A stretch of DNA of 64,000 nucleotides from Methanobrevibacter sp. (lineage in GTDB: Archaea; Methanobacteriota; Methanobacteria; Methanobacteriales; Methanobacteriaceae): contig JAFQXD010000012.1 of the NCBI GenBank assembly GCA_017407115.1, positions 1 to 64,000 on the forward strand. The letters run 5' to 3'. The position numbers and the translations under genes are program-made. The notes beneath the pieces are model-generated. The model made no database searches. It saw nothing but the letters and a program-made list of their open reading frames with translations, and had not been told where the DNA came from. Position 1 is the first letter of the stretch, and each line of letters opens with the position of its first letter. Below are positions 1-7,728 of the stretch, in pieces.

Positions 1-141
1 TCCCGGAAAAATAAAAAGAATATTCCGAACTGACAAAGGACTAAAAATACGATTAAAACTAAGCCAACTACGATGGACAAAACGAAATGTCCTAAAAATT
101 AAATAACAAAATTATTTATCAGTAAAATTCTGGACAGTGCC
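1..141 (+). mobile_element. Right end of an IS element cut by the window start
   Basis: The first 141 bases are the 3' end of an insertion sequence whose body lies outside the window. It contains the C-terminus of a transposase and ends at 118-141 in a sequence that aligns, imperfectly, with the terminal inverted repeat of the opposite-strand element at 1932-1955 (both begin ATCAGT and are AT-rich). Thirty-seven bases of repeat sequence (142-178) separate it from that second element, so two related elements entered the same intergenic repeat in opposite orientations. Confidence 0.65.
2..106 (+). CDS. Transposase C-terminal fragment (partial at window edge)
   Basis: The open frame from base 2 reads P-G-K-I-K-R-I-F-R-T and ends with TAA at 104-106. 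It matches the C-terminal tail that the opposite-strand transposase (301-1602) would have if a one-base frameshift near 300 were corrected: both carry P-G-K-I-K-R-I-F-R-T and later W-T-K-R-N-V-L. Only about 34 residues are visible, so nothing can be said about whether the whole gene is intact. Confidence 0.7.
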   Translation, partial: PGKIKRIFRTDKGLKIRLKLSQLRWTKRNVLKIK

Positions 142-178
142 GTAATATTAAGTTTTTTCTTAATTAACTTAATATAAT
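142..178 (+). repeat. Convergent-end repeat, copy B (left piece)
   Basis: These 37 bases match the internal hairpin region of the repeat copy at 28108-28140, with an AATATTAAG arm and an ACTTAATAT arm. The copy is split by the IS at 179-1955 and resumes at 1956. Its upstream part is missing because another IS ends at 141. Confidence 0.75.
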
Positions 179-1955
179 GGGAGTGTAAAAAATTTAACTG
201 ATGGATTTTCAGTTTTCTCCCAAAACATTTCTTTTTGTCCAGTTTAAGTTGTTTAATCTGATTTGTCTTTGTGCTCCTTTGTATGTTCTGAAGATCCTTT
301 TTATTTTCCAGGGAAAGTTACTCGGAATAATAATTCTGCTAAATTGTTTGTACTTGGAATTTTCCTGTTTTTAGTGTGATTCAAGGTTATTTCAAGTTTT
401 TTAGAGAGTTTTTTCATGAAATCTTGGATTATTTCGGGCATTTCATCGAATTTTTCATTTAATTTGTTGAATCTGTTCATGGCGGTCTTAATGCTTTTAG
501 ATTTAAATATTTTTGATATTTTTTCTTTGTATTTGAGACATTCTTTGACTTCATTCTTGATTTGTTTTAATTTGAATTTATTTCTGTCATTTTCCACTTT
601 GAGCTTTTTTCGTTGGTTTTGGTTTTTTATTCTTTTTGTGTCTGTTTTCTTTGCTCTTCCTTTTTTGGGTGGCATTTTGTTTTTCAATTGTTCTATTTTT
701 TCTGTATTTTTTTCTATTTTCTCTTCAAGTGATTTTATGCTCCTGTTTCGTTTATTTATGTGTTTTTGTAAAGGTAGCATTAGTCTTTGCATTATGTGGA
801 ATGTGCAGCTGTGGTGTTTTGCTCCAATTTCTTCAATTATTTCTGGATATGCACTATAGCCATCAGTAATTATTGTGTTTAATTTTAATCCTTTAAATGA
901 TTCTTTAAAGTATTTTTTAATGGTTTCTTTGGTGAAATCTTCCCTTCTTATTATTTGATCATTGATTATTAATCGAGTATGAGCATCAATAATGGTCATT
1001 CGCACGTAAATTTCTTTACTAATCTTAATAAACTCTTCATCATAATTATAAAAACCACTTGGTTTAATATTTAATTCTTTAATTAATTTATTAATTCTTT
1101 TTTCTTCTTTATCTAAGTATTGGTCGATTAAAGCAGATTGGGAAATGTATGATGTTTGTCTACTCATTTTGACATCATAAATTAAATTTATATAATTTGC
1201 TTTGTTTTCATATGATGAATACGATATTGTGCTGAAATTTAAGCTTAATTCTTTTATTTCTAATGTGTAATTACAGTATTTGCCTATAAAAGTTTCTAAT
1301 GATGTTGTTTGATAATATTTACAGCATTTGCAGGAGTATTTTTGTTTATATATGATTTTATTTTTGTTTAAAATAAACTTCTGCAATCCATTTTTATTTA
1401 AAGGTTGTCCACAAATTGGGCAAATGGGATTTAACTCATAATAAACAATTTTATAGGATTTTTGAAGTATTTCCTCTGCAATTGGAATAAAATTCGGAGA
1501 AACAGCAGTGCTCAAATATAATTTCTCACCTTCGCAAAAAAGGAAAGAATTAAATAAATTATCGTCCATAAATTTAATTACGGGTTTGTTTTTTAGTTGC
1601 ATATATAATAATAAGCCCGTATTCCTATTTAAACTTGTCTAAACTTCTATTTTTAATATCAAAAACTTATAAAGTTGTTAATAATGAATGCCTTTGATAT
1701 TCATGATGTTATACTTATTTAGCAATCTCCAACGCTTCTTTTATTAAATTAACTGAGTCTCCTTTAAAATCATAACATGATTTCAAAACCTTATTTTAAA
1801 ATCAATGCAAAACTAAGTAAATACCATTAAAATTAATCATTGCATTTTATTTTAGAAAATTAGATAATATATTTTTATATTAGTGAAATAAAGATAGTAA
1901 CAAGTTATATACGATGAATAGGAGTTATATTATCAGTTAAATTTTTTACACTCCC
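179..1955 (-). mobile_element. Complete IS element, transposase frameshifted
   Basis: Matching inverted repeats of 24 bases occur at 179-202 (starting GGGAGTG) and 1932-1955 (ending CACTCCC). The host sequence ATATAAT flanks both sides (172-178 and 1956-1962), consistent with a short target duplication. The element carries one transposase gene on the minus strand and about 330 bp of non-coding AT-rich DNA upstream of it (1603-1931), in which I see no gene. The insertion target is an intergenic repeat of which an uninterrupted copy lies at 28020-28300. Confidence 0.8.
209..1602 (-). pseudogene. DDE transposase with zinc-ribbon N-terminus, frameshifted near the C-terminus
   Basis: The open frame 1602-301 encodes 433 residues. 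Residues 61-64 (C-P-I-C) and 91-94 (C-K-C-C) form a probable zinc ribbon. The middle holds the probable DDE core, including an I-I-T-D-G-Y segment. A Lys-rich coiled region follows, and the C-terminal N-N-L-A-E motif probably carries the catalytic Glu. Translation stops at 301 just after F-P-G-K. A one-base deletion in an A/T run at about 298-308 would explain this, because the next frame continues I-K-R-I-F-R-T to a TGA at 209-211 and matches the related fragment at 2-106. The loss of about 30 residues may inactivate it, or a programmed shift is possible. I cannot name the IS family securely; a zinc-ribbon ISNCY/ISM1-type element is a guess. Confidence 0.7.
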
Positions 1956-2120
1956 ATATAATTTATTTTATAATTTTGTTAAGCATAATATGTTTATATT
2001 TTTAAAAAATAAGTCTTTTTTTAGGAATTAATTTGACATTTTTTAGTAGGTATTTATATTTTGTATAGTTTTTTCAGTATATCAACTGCATATTTGAGTA
2101 AATTCTTTGAAAATTATTTA
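1956..2120 (+). repeat. Convergent-end repeat, copy B (right piece)
   Basis: This continues the repeat interrupted by the IS. It is near-identical to 28140-28300, sharing TTTTGTTAAGC, a TTTTTAAAAAATAAGTC segment and the 3' block TATATTTTGTATAG followed by TTTTTTCAGTATAT. It lies downstream of the minus-strand gene ending at 2229. Confidence 0.8.
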
Positions 2121-2168
2121 GAACACATTCATTAACTATTTCTTATTTTCATGTTTCCAATAATGTTG

Positions 2169-2239
2169 ATGTGGACACGGGGTATTCCACATGATTGGTT
2201 AAGTTTATGTTTTGTGGCCGAGGAGTAATCAATCCTCGG
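2169..2239 (-). terminator. Two hairpins at the 3' end of the OYE gene
   Basis: CCGAGGA (2218-2224) pairs with TCCTCGG (2233-2239) around an 8-base loop and overlaps the stop codon at 2229-2231. A second hairpin, ATGTGGA with TCCACAT, lies just beyond it. On the minus strand these directly follow the coding end and could stop transcription or protect the mRNA 3' end. Confidence 0.45.
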
Positions 2240-3224
2240 AATCAATAATACATACACTTGATTTTTTCCAGTAACAGTTATTGCAAGTTTTGCACTTTGA
2301 ACTTCCGTGTTTATTTTCCATCCATTCAGTTAAAAAGCTTTGGCTTTTGACAAATGGCCTGTACATTGATAAATATTCTATATCGGTAGTATTTATCAAC
2401 TCTTGAATGGTATCCATATCTGACCAGCCTCCTCCTAAAACAACAGGGATTGAAACTTCTTTGGATACATTATCTGCAAAGTCAACTAGCATGTTTTCGT
2501 TTGACTGTCCCTTTCTGAAGTATTGTGGGGATAAAAATTTAGTTATCTGCAAACTGTCGGCACAGTTTTCAGCAAGGATTTTACATATCTCCAATGAATC
2601 ATCCATGTCTTGATACAGATTTACTTTGCAGTGAATATGCAGATTTGTAGTTTGTTTTATCAGTTTTATAATTTCTATAATCATCCTGACACGATTGAAC
2701 GTATTTCCACCATACTCGTCTTCCCTTTGGTTTTCAAAAGGATTCATGACTCGTGAGAGATAATAATTGTTCCCAATATTTAACTGGATTCCATCAAATC
2801 CTGCAAAGGCGACTTTTTTAGCTGCAATGACATAATCGGCCTGAATTTTTCTTATATCTTCAATTTCCAAATCATTGACTTCTATCATCTGTTTTCCATT
2901 GACATTGCAGTTGACAAAACCGATTTGTGCAAAAATCGGTGTGTCAAATTCATGGGCGATGTCTGTCACTTCTCTGAATTCCTTGATGAAGAAGGGGTAG
3001 TTGATATAATGGGAATAATCGCTGAACCGGTCATGTGAATACATTGAAATCAGCTCAGTGACTATTATTCCGACATTGTTTTCAGCCAGTTTTCCATATC
3101 TTTTAAAAATTTCCTGAGTCAAATTCTTTTGGGATTCATTTTCAGATTCCCACAAGCCTGATCGGATGATTCTGCTTTTCAGGTTGAATCTACCAAATGT
3201 TGTATTGTCGAATATGCTTTTCAT
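2229..3224 (-). CDS. Old yellow enzyme family NADH:flavin oxidoreductase
   Basis: A 331-residue FMN-dependent TIM-barrel oxidoreductase. The family signature N-P-F-E-N-Q-R-E-D-E-Y-G-G lies at residues 161-173, and the N-terminal S-R-I-I-R-S-G strand matches the FMN-binding start of the barrel. The substrate-activating His-x-x-His/Asn pair of classical members aligns with N149-I-G-N152, so the first His is lost. The C-terminus carries C-x2-C-x2-C-x7-C, reminiscent of the Fe-S ligands at the domain end of enoate/dienoyl-CoA reductases. It follows its paralogue (3287-4276) on the same strand and has its own TATA-like sequence (3244-3256) beside a perfect 16-bp palindrome (3262-3277), so it is probably transcribed separately under a regulator. 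The substrate is unknown. Confidence 0.85.
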   Translation of the reverse strand: MKSIFDNTTFGRFNLKSRIIRSGLWESENESQKNLTQEIFKRYGKLAENNVGIIVTELISMYSHDRFSDYSHYINYPFFIKEFREVTDIAHEFDTPIFAQIGFVNCNVNGKQMIEVNDLEIEDIRKIQADYVIAAKKVAFAGFDGIQLNIGNNYYLSRVMNPFENQREDEYGGNTFNRVRMIIEIIKLIKQTTNLHIHCKVNLYQDMDDSLEICKILAENCADSLQITKFLSPQYFRKGQSNENMLVDFADNVSKEVSIPVVLGGGWSDMDTIQELINTTDIEYLSMYRPFVKSQSFLTEWMENKHGSSKCKTCNNCYWKKSSVCIIDSED

Positions 3225-3261
3225 GAATTTACATTATTCAAAATAGTATAAAAAGAGGTCA

Positions 3262-3277
3262 GTAATTCCGGAATTAC
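3262..3277. promoter_or_regulatory. Perfect 16-bp palindrome GTAATTCCGGAATTAC, class 1 operator
   Basis: The palindrome lies 38 bp upstream of the OYE start codon at 3224 and directly upstream of its TATA-like element. Close variants precede the second OYE gene (4315-4330) and the nearby HxlR gene (4723-4738), so the HxlR protein encoded at 4327-4707 is the likely ligand. Confidence 0.65.
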
Positions 3278-3286
3278 CAGCATCTC

Positions 3287-4276
3287 TTAAGGATAGTGAT
3301 AGCATGTGCTGGTTTTGGTCCTGTAGCAGTTGTTGCACTTTTTGCACCGTGATGTGCCCTCTCCAGATGTTTTCCATGATGTTAAAAAGCCATCTTCAGC
3401 TACAAACGGTCGATACATTGACAGCAATTCAATATCTGTTTTGTTTAATATTTCATTCATATGCTGCATACTGTTGAATCCCCCTCCCAAAATGACCGGA
3501 ACGCCAACGCTTTCAATCAGCTTTTGGCTGAATTTTACCAGTTCATCTTCTTCGGAAACTTCTCTGGTAAAGTACAGGGGAGATAGGGGTTTTGTAACCT
3601 GAATGCTGTCGACACCTACTTTTTCAAGGAGTTTGCACATTTCAATGCTTTCTTCTGCATCGATTCCGCCTTTTCTTCCGTCATATGCATTCACTTTGCA
3701 GCTGATGTGGAAATCAATGTTTGTCTTGATTACTTTAATCAGTTCCAATACACATCTCATTCTGTTTAATGTGTTTCCTCCATATTCATCTGTTCTTTGA
3801 TTGAAATATGGGTTGATTAATTTGGAGAGAAAAAAGTTGTTTCCCAATGCCATCTGTATTCCATCAAAACCTGCCAACTTAAGTTTTTGAACCGCAACAA
3901 TAATGTCTGATTGAATCTGGCGGATATCTTCCATTGTCAGGTCATTAATGTCAATGTCCAAGTCAATTCCTCGGTTATATTTAATGAATTCAATCTGGCC
4001 CAAAATGGGAACATCGTGTGTATGGGCAATTTCGGCCAGTCTTTTAGCTTCCGTCATGAACTGTGGGGTGTTGCTTTTAATTGAATACTCTGAAAACTTG
4101 TCTTTCGGATAAATTGAAATCAGTTCAGTGATGATTAAACCTACATTGCTTTTAGCGATGTTTTCATATTTCTCATAGACTTCACTCATGGGCTGTGTTT
4201 GCCACAGGCCGGTTCTTACAATACGGCTTTGGAGTTTCAAATCGCCGATTTTGCAGTTGTCAAAAATGTCCTTCAT
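3287..4276 (-). CDS. Old yellow enzyme family oxidoreductase, second paralogue
   Basis: A 329-residue homologue of the gene at 2229-3224 with the same order of motifs: S-R-I-V-R-T-G near the N-terminus, N-P-Y-F-N-Q-R-T-D-E-Y-G-G after residue 155, a glycine-rich V-I-L-G-G-G FMN-phosphate segment near 270, and a C-terminal C-x2-C-x2-C-x7-C. The catalytic pair is even further from the classical one, with A143 and N146. The two proteins are clearly related but differ widely in the substrate loops, so they are an old duplication and not a recent copy. A TATA-like run (about 4295-4310) and a 16-bp dyad (4315-4330) lie upstream. Confidence 0.85.
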   Translation of the reverse strand: MKDIFDNCKIGDLKLQSRIVRTGLWQTQPMSEVYEKYENIAKSNVGLIITELISIYPKDKFSEYSIKSNTPQFMTEAKRLAEIAHTHDVPILGQIEFIKYNRGIDLDIDINDLTMEDIRQIQSDIIVAVQKLKLAGFDGIQMALGNNFFLSKLINPYFNQRTDEYGGNTLNRMRCVLELIKVIKTNIDFHISCKVNAYDGRKGGIDAEESIEMCKLLEKVGVDSIQVTKPLSPLYFTREVSEEDELVKFSQKLIESVGVPVILGGGFNSMQHMNEILNKTDIELLSMYRPFVAEDGFLTSWKTSGEGTSRCKKCNNCYRTKTSTCYHYP

Positions 4277-4314
4277 GAATCTAGATTAGTAGGGTATAAT
4301 ATAAAAATAGACTG

Positions 4315-4330
4315 GTAACTCTTGAATTAC
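4315..4330. promoter_or_regulatory. Class 1 operator-like dyad GTAACTCTTGAATTAC
   Basis: Six of eight positions are dyad-symmetric and it matches the palindrome at 3262-3277 at the outer positions. It sits upstream of the second OYE gene (start 4276) and overlaps the last codons of the HxlR gene that ends at 4327. Confidence 0.55.
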
Positions 4331-4707
4331 TCTATATTGAATGTTTTTTGATATTCTGCCAAAATTTCGTTTTTCTCATTATCATTGTATCCTGCATAAT
4401 TCAGCTCATTGAAATAGTAGGATGTAATCTCAAAGAGAATTTTATTTGTTTTAAGGCCTTTTTCTGTTAGAGAATACTCTGTTTGGATTCTTGAGCTGTC
4501 TTCAATTGTGGTTTTATTAATTAAATCATTTTCTTCCATATACTTTAAAGTTTCAGATAGAATATGGTTGCTGATTTCTGGATTTGCCTTTTTAAACTCG
4601 GAGAAATGTTTCATTCCTTGGAATATGTTTGACAGTATGCAGAATATCCATTTCCTGTTAAAAAAATCCAATGTATTTCCAATTGGGCAGATATTATTTT
4701 CAGCCAT
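4327..4707 (-). CDS. HxlR-family winged-helix regulator (no. 1)
   Basis: A winged-helix regulator of 126 residues from ATG 4707. That start is preferred over the upstream TTG at 4722 because GGTTGAT lies a few bases before it. It shows the family pattern C-P-I-G ... R-K-W-I-F-C-I-L ... F-S-E-F-K ... L-K-Y-M-E-E-N-D-L-I ... L-T-E-K-G. The N-terminal Cys-Pro matches the redox-sensing Cys of YodB/HypR-type members. It lies between two OYE genes (same strand, downstream) and a divergent DsbA-like gene, with 16-bp dyads on both sides of its coding region. It probably represses itself, the OYE pair and perhaps the DsbA gene in response to electrophile or thiol stress; this is inference. Confidence 0.85.
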   Translation of the reverse strand: MAENNICPIGNTLDFFNRKWIFCILSNIFQGMKHFSEFKKANPEISNHILSETLKYMEENDLINKTTIEDSSRIQTEYSLTEKGLKTNKILFEITSYYFNELNYAGYNDNEKNEILAEYQKTFNIE

Positions 4708-4722
4708 ATAATCAACCGCCAA

Positions 4723-4738
4723 GTAATTTTAGAATTAC
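4723..4738. promoter_or_regulatory. Class 1 operator-like dyad GTAATTTTAGAATTAC
   Basis: Seven of eight positions are symmetric. It lies between the divergent HxlR gene (start 4707) and the DsbA-like gene (start 4798), where one bound protein could control both. Confidence 0.6.
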
Positions 4739-4797
4739 TCATGTATTTATTAATTAAATATTGTAAATATTCACTTAAATAATTTGGTGGAATGAAA

Positions 4798-5496
4798 ATG
4801 AAAATTACATGCTGGAGCGATTTTGCCTGTCCTTACTGCTATATTGGAAATATTAGGTTGGAAAAAGTAATAAAAGATTTGAATCTTGAAGAGGAAGTCG
4901 AATTTGATTTTCGTGCATTTGAACTTGACCGCAATGCACCGGGTGATGTCGAATCAACAACTGTTGAGAGATTTGCAAGGAAGTATGGTCTTTCCATTCA
5001 GGATGCTAAAAAGGAAGTTGACAACATCTCCAGACTGGGAATTGAAGATGGAATCGATTTTAAATATGAATCAACACTTTACACCAACACCCGTGATGCC
5101 CACAGGCTAATGAAACTTGCCCAAAGCAAAAAGGATGCAAAACTCTCAGAACGATTAAGTAAACTCCTGTTCGATGCTTATTTCACAAAAAATCTGAAAT
5201 TGGCTGACAGGCAAGTTTTATTTGACATTGCATGTAGTGCTGGCCTTGAAAAAGGAGAAATCATGGAAGTTTTAGACAGTGATCTGTTCAATATGGAAGT
5301 TGAAAAAGATGAGGGGCTTGCCCTTTCAATTGGAATACATGCTGTGCCTTTTTATCTCTTTGATGGAAAATATTCAGTTCCAGGAGCTTTGTCATATAAT
5401 GATTTCAAAAATGTATTAAGTCAGATTACAAGTGAAAATGAGGTCAATGATGATAATGGTGGGGATAGTTGTGAAGGGGGAATCTGTAGATTTTAA
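4798..5496 (+). CDS. DsbA-family (FrnE-like) thiol oxidoreductase
   Basis: A cytoplasmic DsbA-fold protein of about 232 residues with an N-terminal thioredoxin-like strand followed by the C-P-Y-C redox motif, the helical insertion typical of FrnE/2-hydroxychromene-2-carboxylate isomerase relatives, and the cis-Pro region H-A-V-P-F-Y-L-F near residue 185. The extreme C-terminus carries an extra Cys pair (C-E-G-G-I-C). No signal peptide is seen. ATG 4798 is chosen because GGTGGA ends 6 bases upstream; ATG 4792 is too close to it. It is divergent from the HxlR gene, which suggests a role in disulfide stress. The partner protein is unknown. Confidence 0.85.
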   Translation: MKITCWSDFACPYCYIGNIRLEKVIKDLNLEEEVEFDFRAFELDRNAPGDVESTTVERFARKYGLSIQDAKKEVDNISRLGIEDGIDFKYESTLYTNTRDAHRLMKLAQSKKDAKLSERLSKLLFDAYFTKNLKLADRQVLFDIACSAGLEKGEIMEVLDSDLFNMEVEKDEGLALSIGIHAVPFYLFDGKYSVPGALSYNDFKNVLSQITSENEVNDDNGGDSCEGGICRF

Positions 5497-5557
5497 ATGA
5501 AAAAACACCAAAATATTATTGATAATCTTTTATATGAATTTGCACTAAATATTATAA

Positions 5558-5812
5558 TGTAAGAGTTAAAAGTAGTAAATATTTTGTAGCATATATGGGC
5601 AACAAGATTTTACAATGATCTATGATCTTTATAATATTTATTAAACTTTAATATTTGTTTTAGCATATAATAACTTAGTATTGATTATCATATAGTTTAA
5701 TAAATTATTATTCATTCTTATTTTCATAAAAAGAGTTTTTTAATTAATTATTTTTATGGCTGTTTTGGCTGTTTTTAGGTGGGTGCTTATATTTTGTATA
5801 GTGTTGGTATAA
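5558..5812 (+). repeat. Convergent-end repeat, copy C
   Basis: The 5' block TAAAAGTAGTAAATATTTTG and a following GGGCAAC, then about 200 bp of AT-rich sequence, then the 3' block GCTTATATTTTGTATAG. It fills the gap between the convergent DsbA-like and HxlR genes. The middle is diverged from the copies at 28 kb and 2 kb. I see no gene in this 360-bp interval. Confidence 0.7.
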
Positions 5813-5856
5813 CATTAATTTTATATGGATTTTGCTTAAGGGGTATGTTCCATCAC

Positions 5857-6243
5857 CTAATTGTTTATCAATGTATTTTTGAATATGTTCTCTAATTCGA
5901 TTTTAGTTTCATCATCATAGAAGTCATTGCCCAAATCGGTTGTTAATGTGAACATTGCGAGTTCATAAATTACTTTATTAAGTTTTTTCCCTTTATCGGT
6001 TAATATGTATTCAATATTTTGGTTATTTTCATTGCTGTTTCTAGAGATAAGTCCGTTTTCTTCCATTTCTTTTAGACAATTGCTTAAAACTTTATTGGAT
6101 AAATTAGGTTTTTCCTCTTTAAATTCATTAAAACGTTTTTTTCCAAAAAACATATCTCTCAAGATTTGAATAACCCATTTTCTGCTAATCAATTCCATGG
6201 CAAGTTCCATTGGACATTTTCCTGCTTTTTTATCATTGTTCAT
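5857..6243 (-). CDS. HxlR-family regulator (no. 2), divergent from the RiPP cluster
   Basis: A 128-residue winged-helix protein with G-K-C-P-M-E-L-A near the N-terminus, I-S-R-K-W-V-I-Q-I-L, the wing segment L-S-N-C-L-K-E-M-E-E-N-G-L-I, and an acidic C-terminal helix. TAGGAGAC precedes ATG 6243 at good spacing. It is transcribed away from the repeat-peptide/radical SAM operon that starts 148 bp to the right, and the shared intergenic region contains AGTAAC repeats. It is the best candidate for the cluster regulator, with its conserved Cys as a possible redox switch. Confidence 0.85.
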   Translation of the reverse strand: MNNDKKAGKCPMELAMELISRKWVIQILRDMFFGKKRFNEFKEEKPNLSNKVLSNCLKEMEENGLISRNSNENNQNIEYILTDKGKKLNKVIYELAMFTLTTDLGNDFYDDETKIELENIFKNTLINN

Positions 6244-6287
6244 GTAATGTCTCCTAAACTGTTATAATATTTATTAATCAATATTAA

Positions 6288-6313
6288 TTACTTTTAAGTA
6301 ACCTAGAAGTAAC
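6288..6313. promoter_or_regulatory. Operator-like TTACTT/AAGTAA dyad plus AGTAAC direct repeats
   Basis: TTACTT (6288-6293) and AAGTAA (6296-6301) form a dyad. AGTAAC occurs at 6297 and again 11 bases later, about one helical turn. The block lies between HxlR no. 2 and the cluster promoter, just upstream of a TATA-like TTTTTATATC near 6320. A small hairpin, AATAAAAG with CTTTTATT, follows in the presumed peptide leader. Confidence 0.5.
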
Positions 6314-6390
6314 TTTATTCTTTTTATATCTGTTGAATTATATTATTATTAAATAAAAGTTTGACTTTTATTAAAATTTAAGGTGATAAA

Positions 6391-6637
6391 TATGAAATTT
6401 AATGCATGGAATGATAATGAGAAATTTTTCTCATCAAAAATCGCGCAAAATGTAATTTCTACCGCTTGTGGTTCTGACATTAACACTGCTTGTGGTAGTG
6501 ATGTGACTGCTTCTGCTTGTGGTTCTGACATTAACACTGCTTGTGGTAGTGATGTGACTGCTTCTGCTTGTGGTTCTGACATTAACACTGCTTGTGGATC
6601 AGATATCTCCACAGCTTGTGGTTCAGACAGATTTTAA
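6391..6637 (+). CDS. Repeat-type RiPP precursor peptide (seven ACGSD repeats)
   Basis: An 81-residue peptide from ATG 6391 (AAGGTGAT lies just upstream; the longer frame from 6383 would start inside this RBS). A charged leader of about 23 residues, ending near A-Q-N-V-I-S, is followed by seven tandem A-C-G-S-D units with alternating spacers (I-N-T and V-T-A-S), ending R-F. The DNA repeats in 51-bp blocks. There is one Cys per repeat, always C-x-x-D. Evenly spaced Cys beside a radical SAM/SPASM gene is the hallmark of Cys-modified ribosomal peptides. By analogy with ranthipeptides such as freyrasin (Cys-Asp thioethers in C-x3-D repeats), each C-G-S-D may be crosslinked. It could instead be a metal-binding or methylated product. 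No export signal is seen. Confidence 0.75.
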
Positions 6638-6652
6638 GATTAATTCAATCTT
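6636..6652 (+). terminator. Hairpin after the precursor gene (attenuator-like)
   Basis: AAGATT and AATCTT form a hairpin that begins on the stop codon of the peptide gene. A T-rich run follows (about 6655-6684). Partial termination here would yield more precursor than enzyme mRNA, as is common in RiPP operons. Confidence 0.45.
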
Positions 6653-6699
6653 AAATCTTTTATTTTTTTATATACTATTTTTTTGAGGTGTTGTTTTTT

Positions 6700-7728
6700 A
6701 TGGCTGATTTTTTTGCATTTCAATGGCATATCCTTGATGACTGTGATCAGCGATGCAAGCATTGCTATATTTTTTCAGAGGAAAATGACAAGGAATTAAT
6801 AACCATGAAATATGAGGATATGGAGATTGTTTTGGATAATTGCTTAAAATTCTGCCGGAAAACAAATCGGACACCATATTTCAGCATTACTGGTGGGGAT
6901 CCGATTCTCCATCCTGACTTTTGGAAATTGCTTAAAATGTTGTATGAAAATGAGATTCATTATTCAATACTGGGAAACCCCTTTCACATTACTGATGAAG
7001 TTGCAAAAAGACTTAAAAGTTTAAATTGCAGGCAGTATCAACTGTCTTTGGATGGCTTAAGGGATACTCATGACTATTTTAGAAAACCAGGTTCGTTTGA
7101 CATTACATTGGAAAAAATTAAAATCCTGCAGGATGCTGGAGTCCGGGCCAGCATCATGACGACTGTTTCCAAGACAAACATTGATGAAATTCCAGATTTG
7201 ATTGATGTCGTCGTTGAAAATAATGCGGGTTTATTCAGCTTTGCAAGATATTGTCCTACAAGCCTTGAAAAGGCAACACAAATGACTCCTGAAGATTATA
7301 AAAACTTTTTGGAAAAGGTATGGCAAAAATACAATGAATATAAAGACAGCAAAACATTTTTTACACTAAAAGATCATCTGTGGACGTTATTCTTATATGA
7401 AAAAGGATTATATGAGATTCCAGAAAATTTGAATGAGGATGTTGTCTATGATGGATGCAATTGTGGAAACAGTCATTTGACAATTTTGCCGTCAGGGGAT
7501 GTCTTCGCATGTCGCAGAATGGACAGTAAAGTTGGAAATGCCTTAAATGAATCAATATATGATATTTTCATGGGTGATAATATGGATGAATACAGACAAT
7601 TTGAAAAATTCGAAAAATGCAGTCGATGCGAATTGCTGAGATTCTGTAGGGGGTGTCCGGCGGTAAGCTACGGAACAACCCATGACATGTATTCTCCAGA
7701 CCCTCAATGCTGGAAAGAGGTGTTATGA
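6700..7728 (+). CDS. Radical SAM/SPASM peptide-modifying enzyme
   Basis: 342 residues from ATG 6700, with GAGGTG 9 bases upstream. The AdoMet [4Fe-4S] motif is C15-x3-C19-x2-C22-Y (D-C-D-Q-R-C-K-H-C-Y). I-T-G-G-D-P (residue ~70) is the AdoMet glycine motif, followed by the half-barrel with L-S-L-D-G. The last ~85 residues are a SPASM domain rich in Cys (C-N-C-G, F-A-C-R, C-S-R-C, F-C-R-G-C, Q-C-W) that would hold auxiliary Fe-S clusters. SPASM proteins beside short Cys-rich peptides usually install thioether or other crosslinks, so the repeat peptide is the probable substrate. I see no clear N-terminal RRE domain, so leader recognition is unexplained. The 3' end overlaps the next gene's start (ATGATGA). 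Confidence 0.88.
   Translation: MADFFAFQWHILDDCDQRCKHCYIFSEENDKELITMKYEDMEIVLDNCLKFCRKTNRTPYFSITGGDPILHPDFWKLLKMLYENEIHYSILGNPFHITDEVAKRLKSLNCRQYQLSLDGLRDTHDYFRKPGSFDITLEKIKILQDAGVRASIMTTVSKTNIDEIPDLIDVVVENNAGLFSFARYCPTSLEKATQMTPEDYKNFLEKVWQKYNEYKDSKTFFTLKDHLWTLFLYEKGLYEIPENLNEDVVYDGCNCGNSHLTILPSGDVFACRRMDSKVGNALNESIYDIFMGDNMDEYRQFEKFEKCSRCELLRFCRGCPAVSYGTTHDMYSPDPQCWKEVL

Noticed and set aside
416..869. Long Phe/Ser/Leu-rich plus-strand frames opposite the first transposase
   Set aside because: They are antisense to a Lys-rich coiled region, which reads as hydrophobic codons in reverse.
6349..6612. A minus-strand repetitive frame (P-Q-A-V-L-M-S-E) opposite the precursor peptide
   Set aside because: It arises from the DNA repeats read backwards. 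It lacks an RBS, while the plus-strand frame has GGTGAT, a leader and a radical SAM partner.
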